NCBI GenBank assembly: GCA_027294185.1
Contig: JAPUME010000118.1
Location: 1-7,182, forward strand
Length of the DNA stretch: 7,182 nucleotides
From: Acidobacteriota bacterium
GTDB lineage: Bacteria; Acidobacteriota; Terriglobia; UBA7540; JAPUME01
Direction: 5' to 3'
Shown piece by piece: positions 1 through 6,153 of this stretch. The notes below the pieces were generated by a model. It was not told the DNA's origin. It saw only the letters and a list, made by a program, of their open reading frames with translations, and did no database searches. Each line of letters starts with the position of its first letter. The stretch's first letter is position 1. The position numbers and the translations under genes were made by a program.

Positions 1-120
1 ATCAATTGCACGGCCGACACGGTGTTGCGGTTTCTGCCGCCCTACATCATCGAGCGCGGCCATATTGACGAGCTGATCGGGGCGCTCGATGAGATCTTCC
101 AACAGGGCCCGCCGGAGTAG
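1..120 (+). CDS. argD: C-terminal fragment of acetylornithine-type aminotransferase
   Basis: Only the last 39 codons and a TAG stop are in the window; the gene begins off the left edge. The frame reads INCTADTVLRFLPPYIIERG and then HIDELIGALDEIF. This matches the usual end of class III, PLP-dependent acetylornithine aminotransferases: a substrate-contacting 'N.T...V.R..PP' strand followed by a helix of the type 'eid.ai..ld..l'. In this family the enzyme moves an amino group between N-acetylornithine and 2-oxoglutarate in cytoplasmic arginine synthesis. Some members also act on succinyl-diaminopimelate or related omega-amino substrates. The catalytic lysine and PLP site are outside the window, so the exact substrate cannot be judged. 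The downstream gene is separated by 345 bases and has its own promoter, so the two are probably not one operon. Confidence 0.75.
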   Translation: MNCTADTVLRFLPPYIIERGHIDELIGALDEIFQQGPPE

Positions 121-312
121 CCAACGGACGGAGTCATCGAGGGCGTTCCGGCACGGGGAGCGGCGCTCGGCAGCGCGCTGGATCAGGGAATCGGCTTTTA
201 CCGAAACCACCACGTAGGAGTGGATGAGGGTTTTCCCTGAAGGCTTGATCGGGCGTTCTAGGACCCGATCTTGTGCTCAAAAAAGAAATTCCGCAAGATG
301 TGGGAATTCCTC
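121..312. other. Non-coding spacer with several short hairpins downstream of the argD-like gene
   Basis: No convincing gene is present. Several small inverted repeats follow one another: AGGG/CCCT around a TTTT loop near 228-239, GATCGGG at 247-253 with CCCGATC at 264-270, and AATTCC at 287-292 with GGAATT at 303-308. The 7-bp perfect stem at 247-270 is followed by TTGTGCTC rather than a clean T-run, so it is at best a weak terminator for the upstream gene. A minus-strand ORF across 134-325 has no recognisable domain and is treated as spurious. Confidence 0.5.
247..278 (+). terminator. Possible weak terminator after the argD-like gene
   Basis: A perfect 7-bp stem (GATCGGG 247-253, CCCGATC 264-270) with a 10-base loop is followed by a short, mixed TTGTGCT tract. 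It is the strongest hairpin between the argD-like stop and the nrdJ promoter. The poor T-run keeps confidence low. Confidence 0.3.
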
Positions 313-340
313 TTGACTTGACCACTAGATGGTGTACACT
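313..340 (+). promoter_or_regulatory. Sigma70-like promoter for nrdJ
   Basis: TTGACT (313-318) and TACACT (335-340) are separated by 16 bases and resemble -35 and -10 boxes. Transcription would begin near 347, about 119 bases upstream of the nrdJ start codon and just ahead of a strongly paired leader. The perfect palindrome GTGTACAC (332-339) and an imperfect inverted repeat (GTACACT 334-340, A, AGTGAAC 342-348) overlap the -10 box and could be an operator. No clear NrdR-box consensus is seen. Confidence 0.5.
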
Positions 341-346
341 AAGTGA

Positions 347-465
347 ACGTCAGCATAGGGTACGAAAGGGTTTCGCGGCCCCAAAAGTGCTAATGTCGGC
401 CATCCGCAGGTCCGTTGTGCTTCGTACCCTGCAGTCATTTTGATGTTCATTCCAAAGGGGAGTTT
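347..465 (+). ncRNA. Structured 5' leader of nrdJ, candidate cis-regulatory RNA
   Basis: AGGGTACGAA (357-366) and TTCGTACCCT (421-430) form a perfect 10-bp helix. Inside it, 368-378 can pair with 404-413: G368-C413, G369-C412, G370.U411, U371.G410, U372.G409, U373-A408, bulged C374, then GCGG 375-378 with CCGC 404-407. The apical loop 379-403 is C- and A-rich at its start. The CCCT of the outer helix (427-430) and the CCCC at 379-382 are each complementary to the nrdJ Shine-Dalgarno region AGGGG (456-460), so the helix and ribosome-site masking could be mutually exclusive. I see no B12-box signature. A bioinformatically proposed 'nrdJ' 5'-UTR motif exists as far as I recall, but I cannot confirm a match. 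Pairing is seen in the sequence; regulation is inferred. Confidence 0.5.
454..462 (+). promoter_or_regulatory. Ribosome binding site that fixes the nrdJ start
   Basis: AAAGGGGAG lies four bases upstream of the ATG at 466, close to but workable for a Shine-Dalgarno site. It supports 466 over an in-frame TTG at 415, which would lie inside the leader hairpin and lacks such a site. Confidence 0.75.
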
Positions 466-3336
466 ATGGGCGAGATCAGCGTTGAGTTAGCTGCGCGCAT
501 TGACGAGCTGTCGTCGAAAATCACCGAGCGCAAGGGATTGGCATTCCCGCGCTATTTCACAAAAGACTTGGAGCCCGGACAGACTCCTTACGACGTTCTG
601 GAATGGGAGAAACGCACTGCCTCCATTGCGAACGAAAAGGGTGATGTCATCTTCGAGCAGCGTGAGGTGGAGATGCCGCGCGACTGGTCGCAGACGGCGA
701 CCAACATCGTCGCCAGTAAATACTTTCATGGCCGCGCGGGAACACCGGAACGAGAGACCAGCGTGGCGCAACTCGTTCACCGCGTCGTGGACACCATCGC
801 CGACTGGGGCGCGGCCGGCGGCTACTTCGCAACTCCGGATGATGTGGAGAATTTCCGCGGCGAGCTGGCCCATTTGATGCTCACTCAGAAGGCAAGTTTC
901 AACTCGCCCGTCTGGTTCAACGTCGGTGTCAAGGAAGCGCGCGGTTACGGCTGGTATTGGGACGAAGCGACGGGCAAGGTTGCCGAGCTGATCAAAGGCT
1001 CACACCGGCCTCAGTGCTCGGCCTGCTTTATTATCGCGGCCGATGACACCCTGGAATCGATCATGAACCTCGCCAAGACCGAGGGCATGCTTTTTAAATG
1101 GGGATCGGGCACCGGATCGAACTTGTCGAAAATCCGGGAGGAAGACGCCATCCTCAAAGGCGGCGGGCGCGCTTCGGGTCCGGTTTCCTTTATGAAGGGT
1201 TTTGATGCTTTCGCCGGGGTCATCAAATCGGGCGGCAAGACGCGTCGCGCCGCCAAGATGGTGATCCTCAACGCGGACCACCCCGACATCGAACAGTTCA
1301 TCGACTGCAAGGCCAGGGAGGAGCGCAAAGCCTGGGCGCTTGTAGAGGCGGGTTACGACTCCTCGATCGACGGGGAAGCCTACAGTTCCATCTTCTTCCA
1401 GAACGCCAATAACAGCGTGCGCGTGACGGACGAATTCATGAACGCCGTCGTCGAAGATCGGGAGTGGGTCACGCACGAGATTTCGACCGGCGCGCCGCAT
1501 AAGACCTACCGCGCCCGCGATCTGATGAAAAGGATCGCCGAGGCGGCCTGGCAGTGCGGAGACCCGGGAATGCAGTTCGATACGACGATCAACCGCTGGC
1601 ACACGAGCAAGGCGAGCGCGCCCATTCATGCCTCCAATCCCTGCAGCGAATACATGTTCCTCGACGATTCGGCCTGCAACCTGGCGTCGTTGAATCTGAT
1701 GCGTTTCCTGACTCCCGATGGCAGGTTTAATGTAGAGGCCTTCCGTCATGCGGTGGATGTCGTCATCGTTGCGCAGGAAATCCTGGTGGAGAACGCCAGC
1801 TACCCCACCGAAAGGATTGCGCGCAACTCGCACGATTTTCGCCCTCTGGGTCTGGGATACGCCAACCTGGGGGCCTTGCTGATGTCCTACGGCATTGCCT
1901 ATGACTCGGAGGCGGGCCGCGAATTTGCCGCGGCCATCACCGCCCTGATGCACGGCCAGGCATACCTAACCAGCGCCCGCATTGCCGGAGAGCTGGGCCC
2001 GTTTGCCGGCTATGCAAAGAATCGCGATAGCTTTCTGGAAGTAATCTCCATGCATCGGGGAGCGCTCAAGAACTTCAACCCGCCGGCGCGGGTGGGACCG
2101 ATTGCCGAAAAGCTCTGGGCTGCGACACGCGAAGTCTGGGACCAATGCCTGGCAGAGGGCGCCAAAGTGGGCTACCGGAATGCCCAGGTTACGGTTCTGG
2201 CTCCGACCGGGACCATCGGCTTCATGATGGATTGCGACACGACGGGAATCGAGCCTGATCTTGCTCTGGTGAAATACAAGAAGCTGGTGGGAGGCGGCGT
2301 CATTGAAATCGTTAACAACGTCGTGCCCACAGCCCTGCTCCGGCTGGGCTACAACGAAGAGCAGGCCTCTGAGATTGTCAGCTACATCGACCAGCACGGC
2401 ACCATTGAGGGAGCGCCTCACATCAAGGGCGAGCATCTGCCGGTGTTCGATTGTTCCTTGAAGCCCGCACGCGGCACGCGGTCCATTCACTACCTGGGCC
2501 ACATCCGCATGATGGCGGCAGTGCAACCCTTCCTTTCAGGCGCAATTTCGAAGACCGTCAATCTTTCTGAGGAAGCCACGGTGGAGGATATCTCCCGGAC
2601 ATTCACCGAAGCCTGGCGGCTGGGCGTGAAGGCGATTGCCATCTATCGAGACGGATCGAAACGAATCCAGCCGCTCAATACCACGAAGGCAGGAACAGAA
2701 GCCAGGACTCGAACGCCTCAAGAGAAGGCGGTGGCCCCGGCGGCAACGGGCGAGGTGATTTCCGCAAAGCCTTACCGGCGGAAGCTCGCCAACGAGCGTC
2801 AGGCGGTTACCCACAAATTCTCCGTCGGCGGTCATGAAGGTTATCTGACCGTGGGGCTTTATGAAGACGGATCCCCCGGTGAGATCTTCCTGACCATGGC
2901 CAAGGAGGGATCGACGGTCAGCGGATTGATGGACTGCTTCGCAACCGCCATCTCGCTGGCCTTGCAATACGGAGTACCGCTCAAGGTATTGTGCGACAAG
3001 TTCTCGCATACCCGCTTTGAGCCGAGTGGCTGGACCAATAACGGTGACATTCGCTTTGCAAAGTCCATCATGGATTACATCTTCCGTTGGCTTGCCGCGA
3101 AGTTTCTGCCCAGCGAAGCGCAGCCGTTCGACGACTCGGCGGCTACTACGCTTTCCTCGCCGGTTGGAGCCCCAGGTCCCACGGCGGCGGAAAGACTGGG
3201 TGTGGAGCAGGTCTCCCTGAGGGATGTGTTGGCGATGGCCGATGCCCCTCCCTGTGCCGACTGTGGCGCGCTGATGGTTCGAAACGGAAGCTGCTACAAG
3301 TGCCTGAATTGCGGCAGCACCTCGGGATGCTCTTAA
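466..3336 (+). CDS. nrdJ: Adenosylcobalamin-dependent (class II) ribonucleoside-diphosphate reductase
   Basis: This 956-residue cytoplasmic enzyme reduces ribonucleotides to deoxyribonucleotides, using adenosylcobalamin to make a cysteine thiyl radical without needing oxygen or a small radical subunit. The N-terminal part carries the NSPVWFNVG region and SACF, with Cys187 the likely first redox cysteine. The finger-loop motif NPCSE spans 391-395, with Cys393 the likely thiyl-radical cysteine; Cys404 lies 11 residues later, the same spacing as Cys322/Cys333 of the Thermotoga maritima enzyme. PTGTIG is at 580-585 and YRDGSK at 727-732. A linker of about 50 residues leads to a TSCPD-type domain (about 784-870). 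The tail has cysteines at 930, 933, 943, 946, 949 and 955, fitting the shuttle or metal-binding tail common in long NrdJ proteins. Length is normal for the long form and no key residue is missing. It is probably transcribed alone from the promoter at 313-340. Confidence 0.96.
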   Translation: MGEISVELAARIDELSSKITERKGLAFPRYFTKDLEPGQTPYDVLEWEKRTASIANEKGDVIFEQREVEMPRDWSQTATNIVASKYFHGRAGTPERETSVAQLVHRVVDTIADWGAAGGYFATPDDVENFRGELAHLMLTQKASFNSPVWFNVGVKEARGYGWYWDEATGKVAELIKGSHRPQCSACFIIAADDTLESIMNLAKTEGMLFKWGSGTGSNLSKIREEDAILKGGGRASGPVSFMKGFDAFAGVIKSGGKTRRAAKMVILNADHPDIEQFIDCKAREERKAWALVEAGYDSSIDGEAYSSIFFQNANNSVRVTDEFMNAVVEDREWVTHEISTGAPHKTYRARDLMKRIAEAAWQCGDPGMQFDTTINRWHTSKASAPIHASNPCSEYMFLDDSACNLASLNLMRFLTPDGRFNVEAFRHAVDVVIVAQEILVENASYPTERIARNSHDFRPLGLGYANLGALLMSYGIAYDSEAGREFAAAITALMHGQAYLTSARIAGELGPFAGYAKNRDSFLEVISMHRGALKNFNPPARVGPIAEKLWAATREVWDQCLAEGAKVGYRNAQVTVLAPTGTIGFMMDCDTTGIEPDLALVKYKKLVGGGVIEIVNNVVPTALLRLGYNEEQASEIVSYIDQHGTIEGAPHIKGEHLPVFDCSLKPARGTRSIHYLGHIRMMAAVQPFLSGAISKTVNLSEEATVEDISRTFTEAWRLGVKAIAIYRDGSKRIQPLNTTKAGTEARTRTPQEKAVAPAATGEVISAKPYRRKLANERQAVTHKFSVGGHEGYLTVGLYEDGSPGEIFLTMAKEGSTVSGLMDCFATAISLALQYGVPLKVLCDKFSHTRFEPSGWTNNGDIRFAKSIMDYIFRWLAAKFLPSEAQPFDDSAATTLSSPVGAPGPTAAERLGVEQVSLRDVLAMADAPPCADCGALMVRNGSCYKCLNCGSTSGCS

Positions 3337-3541
3337 AGGCCTCGATGTATAGAATGCAAAAAGGTCCAGGAATTATGAAAGATTGCGGGTTTAGCCACAC
3401 CGCAGCCGATCCCTCCCTCAAATTTCCCGCCACCATGGAGGTTCCTGCCTCCCCCTTACCGCCGGCTCGTTCGGGTCTGTATTTGTTCTCCCCTGGCGAG
3501 TTGGAAGCCTGTCTCCGCTTTACCGCAGCGAAGCCTAAATT

Positions 3542-3584
3542 CGGACTACCCATCCCGGCCCTCTAAGGCCGGGTGGGTAGTCCG
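3542..3584. repeat. Strong 18-bp hairpin with one bulged base
   Basis: The left arm 3542-3560 and right arm 3567-3584 pair along 18 bp (CGGACTACCCA and CCCGGCC blocks), interrupted only by a bulged T at 3553, around the 6-base loop CTCTAA. No T-run follows on either strand, so it is not a standard intrinsic terminator. It could be a 3'-end stabilising structure for the nrdJ transcript, a bidirectional pause or termination element, or a copy of a dispersed palindromic repeat. The sequence alone cannot choose. Confidence 0.85.
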
Positions 3585-3620
3585 CCCCACCTCCCGTGAT
3601 TGCGACAACTCAATGAATCC

Positions 3621-3646
3621 TCAGCCCTGCGGGGTGATTTTTCTTT
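3621..3646 (+). terminator. Possible intrinsic terminator downstream of nrdJ
   Basis: TCA-g-CCC (3621-3627) pairs with GGG-g-TGA (3631-3637) around a TGC loop with one G.G mismatch, followed directly by TTTTTCTTT. The T-run is good but the stem is short and imperfect. It lies about 285 bases after the nrdJ stop and 60 bases before the next start. Confidence 0.35.
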
Positions 3647-3693
3647 ACCTTGGACTTAGGATTGTGGTCTACTGGTCGAACTTCTTTTAGAGC

Positions 3694-3698
3694 GAGGG
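3694..3698 (+). promoter_or_regulatory. Ribosome binding site for the radical-SAM gene
   Basis: GAGGG sits seven bases upstream of the GTG at 3706. It supports GTG as the start; no ATG lies nearby in this frame. Confidence 0.7.
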
Positions 3699-3705
3699 TA
3701 GACAG

Positions 3706-4890
3706 GTGGCAGGCGCAGTTAAGAAGAATTTATTCAAGATTTACAAATCGCTTACGCAGCGAAAGAAACTTTCCACCGTCATATTTTTCGTTACTTCGGT
3801 CTGTAACGCGAAATGCGGGACCTGCTTTTACTGGGAGGAGTTGAACCAGCGGGGCGACCTGACGTGGGATGAGATTCGCCGCCTGAGCGAAACGATGCCC
3901 CAATTTTCCGACCTCTGGCTCTCGGGGGGCGAGCCGATGCTCCGTCGGGAGCTCACCGATATCCTTCACCTCTTTTATGTGAATAACGGCATCCGCTGGG
4001 TGAATTTGCCGACCAACGGCCTGCTGCCCGAGCGCACCGCAGAGCGCGTCGAGCGCGTCATGGCGGAAAACCCCGAACTGAATCTGGACTTGAATATTGC
4101 GATGGACGGCCTGGGGAGCGTTCAGGATTCCATCCGCGGTGTTCCGGGAAATTTCGCCAAGACCCTGGAAACCATCCAGGCGATGCAGCCCGGTCGGCGA
4201 CGATTCGAAAATCTGCGCGTAAATATCAACACGGTCATCTGTGCCGAGAATTTTGACCAGGTTCTCGAGATCGGGGATTTCGTCAAACAGAACTGTTCGG
4301 TGGACGGCCACTACTTCAACATTATTCGCGGGAATGCAAAGGACCCGAGCCTTAAGAAGATTCCCACAGAAAAGCTGCCGGAACTCTATCGTGGGATTCA
4401 GAAGGTCTACGAGCACTACTCGCCCAGGCTGGTGGGGCCACTCGAAGGCATCAAGAAGAAGATCGGAGAGGTGTACTACCAGGGCACGCTCGCCTTCCAC
4501 AATAAAATCCAACTGGAAAACATCGAATCACCCCACCCGTGGCCCATGCCCTGCACCGCGGGCGAGACTGCCGTCGTCATCGACTACAACGGAGGAGTGC
4601 GCGCCTGCGAGTTGCGGGGGAATATCGGGAACCTGCGCGATTTCGATTGTGATTTTTCCAAGTTTTGGGAGACTCAGGAACGCAAGGATGAAGTCGACGA
4701 CATTGTCCGCGACCAGTGCTGGTGTACGCACGTCTGTTTTATCCACGACAGCCTTCGGTATTCGGCGAAAGCTTTGCTCTATGAGATTCCGGCGACCTAC
4801 CTCGACTACAAATTCGGTGCGGGAAAAGGAAATGGAAAGGGGCCGGCCGATCGCCCGTCCCTGGTCCCCGAGCCGAACCCTGCCGGCTGA
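3706..4890 (+). CDS. Radical SAM/SPASM-domain protein, substrate unknown
   Basis: This 394-residue protein starts at a GTG. It has the radical-SAM iron-sulfur motif CNAKCGTC (Cys33, Cys37, Cys40), followed by an aromatic FYW as in many family members, and the SAM-binding GGEP at 74-77. The stretch LPTNGLLPER and the later NLDLNIAMDGL fit successive strands of the partial TIM barrel. The C-terminal part looks like a SPASM/twitch-type auxiliary cluster domain: Cys283, the typical VIDYNGGVRAC strand ending at Cys301, GNIGNLRD, and Cys338-x-Cys340-x3-Cys344. Such enzymes cleave SAM to a 5'-deoxyadenosyl radical and modify peptides, proteins or small molecules. No precursor peptide, glycosyltransferase or transporter beside it identifies the substrate. 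It has no signal peptide and ends in a Gly/Pro-rich tail. The gene seems to stand alone, converging with a minus-strand gene 9 bases away. Confidence 0.88.
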   Translation: MAGAVKKNLFKIYKSLTQRKKLSTVIFFVTSVCNAKCGTCFYWEELNQRGDLTWDEIRRLSETMPQFSDLWLSGGEPMLRRELTDILHLFYVNNGIRWVNLPTNGLLPERTAERVERVMAENPELNLDLNIAMDGLGSVQDSIRGVPGNFAKTLETIQAMQPGRRRFENLRVNINTVICAENFDQVLEIGDFVKQNCSVDGHYFNIIRGNAKDPSLKKIPTEKLPELYRGIQKVYEHYSPRLVGPLEGIKKKIGEVYYQGTLAFHNKIQLENIESPHPWPMPCTAGETAVVIDYNGGVRACELRGNIGNLRDFDCDFSKFWETQERKDEVDDIVRDQCWCTHVCFIHDSLRYSAKALLYEIPATYLDYKFGAGKGNGKGPADRPSLVPEPNPAG

Positions 4891-4899
4891 CCTCGCTTT

Positions 4900-5268
4900 C
4901 TAGTTAAGCAATTTATGTTGGAAACCTAAAAGGCGCGCCAGCGAGTTGATGGCACGCCGGTTCGGGAGCGCAACTCTGGGTTTCTTCCGGTTGCCTCCAT
5001 AGGGAGCCTTGCGGATGGCGGCCTTGAGGCTGGCGGAAACCCCGGGGGAGGATAATAGATCTCTTACGGCCTTACGGCTCATAGGCACGCTCGCCTCCAT
5101 CCTGGCGGGCGCAAGATGGACCACACAGAGCGTCGCACGCCCCCGCCGGTAGAGCGGTGTCCAACCTTCGCGGGACCCCTGGAAGCGAAGTTCTTCGCTC
5201 ACATCCCCCATTTCTCCCAACTGTCTTCGAAGCTCGTCGAACAGGATGGCCGTGCGGTCACCGGCCAT
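4900..5268 (-). CDS. Small conserved-looking protein of unknown function
   Basis: This encodes 122 residues, with no signal peptide or membrane segment. The start is well supported: GGAGGTC (plus-strand 5275-5281) lies six bases upstream of the ATG. The core ELRFQGSREGWTPLYRRGRATLCVVHLAP (about 26-54) looks like a compact fold with a GW-x-LxxRxGR-x-L-C strand pair, loosely recalling DUF3788- or DUF1801/YdhG-like small domains, but I would not assign it. The C-terminal part is basic (RKAPYGGNRKKPR). Neighbours give no functional clue: it ends tail-to-tail with the radical-SAM gene and diverges from the DedA-family gene. The coding call rests mainly on the ribosome binding site, the tight convergent packing and a plausible globular composition. 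Confidence 0.65.
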   Translation of the reverse strand: MAGDRTAILFDELRRQLGEMGDVSEELRFQGSREGWTPLYRRGRATLCVVHLAPARMEASVPMSRKAVRDLLSSPGVSASLKAAIRKAPYGGNRKKPRVALPNRRAINSLARLLGFQHKLLN

Positions 5269-5274
5269 TCGTAT

Positions 5275-5281
5275 GACCTCC
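5275..5281 (-). promoter_or_regulatory. Ribosome binding site of the small minus-strand gene
   Basis: On the minus strand this reads GGAGGTC, a near-ideal Shine-Dalgarno sequence, six bases before the ATG at 5268. It is the main evidence that this ORF is a real gene. Confidence 0.75.
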
Positions 5282-5288
5282 GCCCAAT

Positions 5289-5317
5289 TTGGCTTTCGGT
5301 TTTTGGCTCGGTATAGA
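5289..5317 (+). promoter_or_regulatory. Possible sigma70-like promoter for the DedA-family gene
   Basis: TTGGCT (5289-5294) and TATAGA (5312-5317) are 17 bases apart on the plus strand. Transcription would start near 5324 and leave a leader of about 225 bases, which includes a T7 run at 5337-5343 and a GGCCC/GGGCC stem (5501-5505 with 5517-5521). The same TATA stretch could serve as a -10 for the divergent minus-strand gene, though no good -35 is visible in that direction. Confidence 0.4.
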
Positions 5318-5550
5318 TTTGCGGGAGCGCTGCGGGTTTTTTTGAGGGAGGCCAGGGCGGTCGCTCTTTTCGTCGTGTCGTTGTCTGTTCTTGGAGTCGT
5401 GAAAGAGGCGTGATTTTACATCAAGCGCCCGCCCTCGCCCAGCAGAATCTCAATCGAGAGGAAAACGCTCGACTCGAAGAAGTCTCGTGATAATCTAAGC
5501 GGCCCGGAAACCAAAAGGGCCTCGGAACCAGGGAAGTGTTTGGAGGAGGA

Positions 5551-6153
5551 TTGGAATTCATCAAAGGTGTATCGGAGAAGCTGGGTAAAATCCTCGTGGC
5601 CTACGGGGGCCCCGGACTGTTCGCAATATCCTTCCTGGACTCCTCGTTTCTTTCTTTTCCGGGCATCAACGATGCACTCTTGATTTATCTTTCCAGCCTT
5701 CACCCGTACCGCGCCCCTCTGTATGCGGTACTTTCTGCTGCGGGGTCGGTGCTGGGGGCGTTCGTGATGTATTGGCTGGTGCGGAGCGGACGCCGGTTGC
5801 TCGGTCGCGAGAAGTTCTCGCCACGAAAGCGGGAGCGGGCCCGAGCCTGGCTCAATCGAAACGGCTTCCTGGCCGTTCTGGTCATGTCGCTTCTCCCGCC
5901 TCCCGCACCCTTCAAGTTGTTTATACTCTCGGCGGGCGCGCTCCGTCTCAACGTTGTGCACTTCGTAGTCGGGTTGATTGTGGGGCGACTGTTACGATTC
6001 GGGGCCGTCGCCTATCTGGGTGCGCGTTACGGGAAACAGGCTGAGGCGTATCTTCGGGATAACTTTGGATGGGTGTCTCTGGTGATCGTGGGGGTCGTGG
6101 TGCTGGGTTACTGGGTGGTTCGACGATATCGTTCTGCCTTCTTCTCCTCTTAG
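5551..6153 (+). CDS. DedA/VTT (SNARE-associated Golgi)-family integral membrane protein
   Basis: This encodes about 200 residues, mostly hydrophobic, with likely membrane or re-entrant segments near 14-36, 57-77, 106-131, 135-158 and 174-190. The motifs FLDSSFLSFPGINDALLIYL (28-47), LLPPPAPFK (114-122), SAG (127-129) and GRLLRF (145-150) are those of the VTT-domain subgroup with the LPPP signature. DedA-superfamily proteins in the inner membrane are linked to lipid-carrier or phospholipid flipping and envelope homeostasis; which lipid applies here is not known. The start is uncertain: the TTG at 5551 has GGAGGAGG just upstream (5542-5549) and gives a family-like N-terminus, whereas the in-frame GTG at 5536 would add five residues but has only a poorly spaced AGGG. 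The gene converges on the hydrolase gene to its right. Confidence 0.85.
   Translation: MEFIKGVSEKLGKILVAYGGPGLFAISFLDSSFLSFPGINDALLIYLSSLHPYRAPLYAVLSAAGSVLGAFVMYWLVRSGRRLLGREKFSPRKRERARAWLNRNGFLAVLVMSLLPPPAPFKLFILSAGALRLNVVHFVVGLIVGRLLRFGAVAYLGARYGKQAEAYLRDNFGWVSLVIVGVVVLGYWVVRRYRSAFFSS

Larger units (their letters stand above)
3337..3705. other. Intergenic region between nrdJ and the radical-SAM gene
   Basis: This 369-base spacer holds a long near-perfect hairpin (3542-3584), a weak terminator-like hairpin followed by T5CT3 (3621-3646), and one small ORF of doubtful status (ATG 3345 or 3375, stop 3564-3566). No convincing -35/-10 pair for the downstream gene was found. The ribosome binding site of that gene is at 3694-3698. 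Confidence 0.6.

Noticed and set aside
313..348. NrdR box in the nrdJ promoter
   Set aside because: The palindromic stretch is not AT-rich and does not fit the 16-base NrdR consensus; paired boxes are absent.
415..465. TTG start at 415 that would extend NrdJ by 17 residues
   Set aside because: It lies inside the leader helix and has no ribosome site; ATG 466 follows AAAGGGGAG and gives a family-like N-terminus.
347..465. Adenosylcobalamin riboswitch upstream of nrdJ
   Set aside because: No B12-box (ACCTGCC-type) or GCCACTG signature on the plus strand; the only similar string (GACCTGC, around 407-413) is on the wrong strand.
1000..2526. Long minus-strand ORFs opposite nrdJ
   Set aside because: They are antisense shadows of a clear nrdJ reading frame in GC-rich DNA, with no recognisable domain.
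3730..4512. 260-codon minus-strand ORF opposite the radical-SAM gene
   Set aside because: Antisense shadow; the plus-strand frame carries all radical-SAM motifs.
5321..5343. Intrinsic terminator ending in the T7 run at 5337-5343
   Set aside because: The GC-rich stretch before the T-run does not form a stable stem of useful length.
5416..5961. 181-codon minus-strand ORF overlapping the DedA-family gene
   Set aside because: Mostly antisense to a well-supported membrane protein; composition is charged and low in recognisable structure, although its last 40 codons are outside the DedA gene and a gene remnant cannot be fully excluded.
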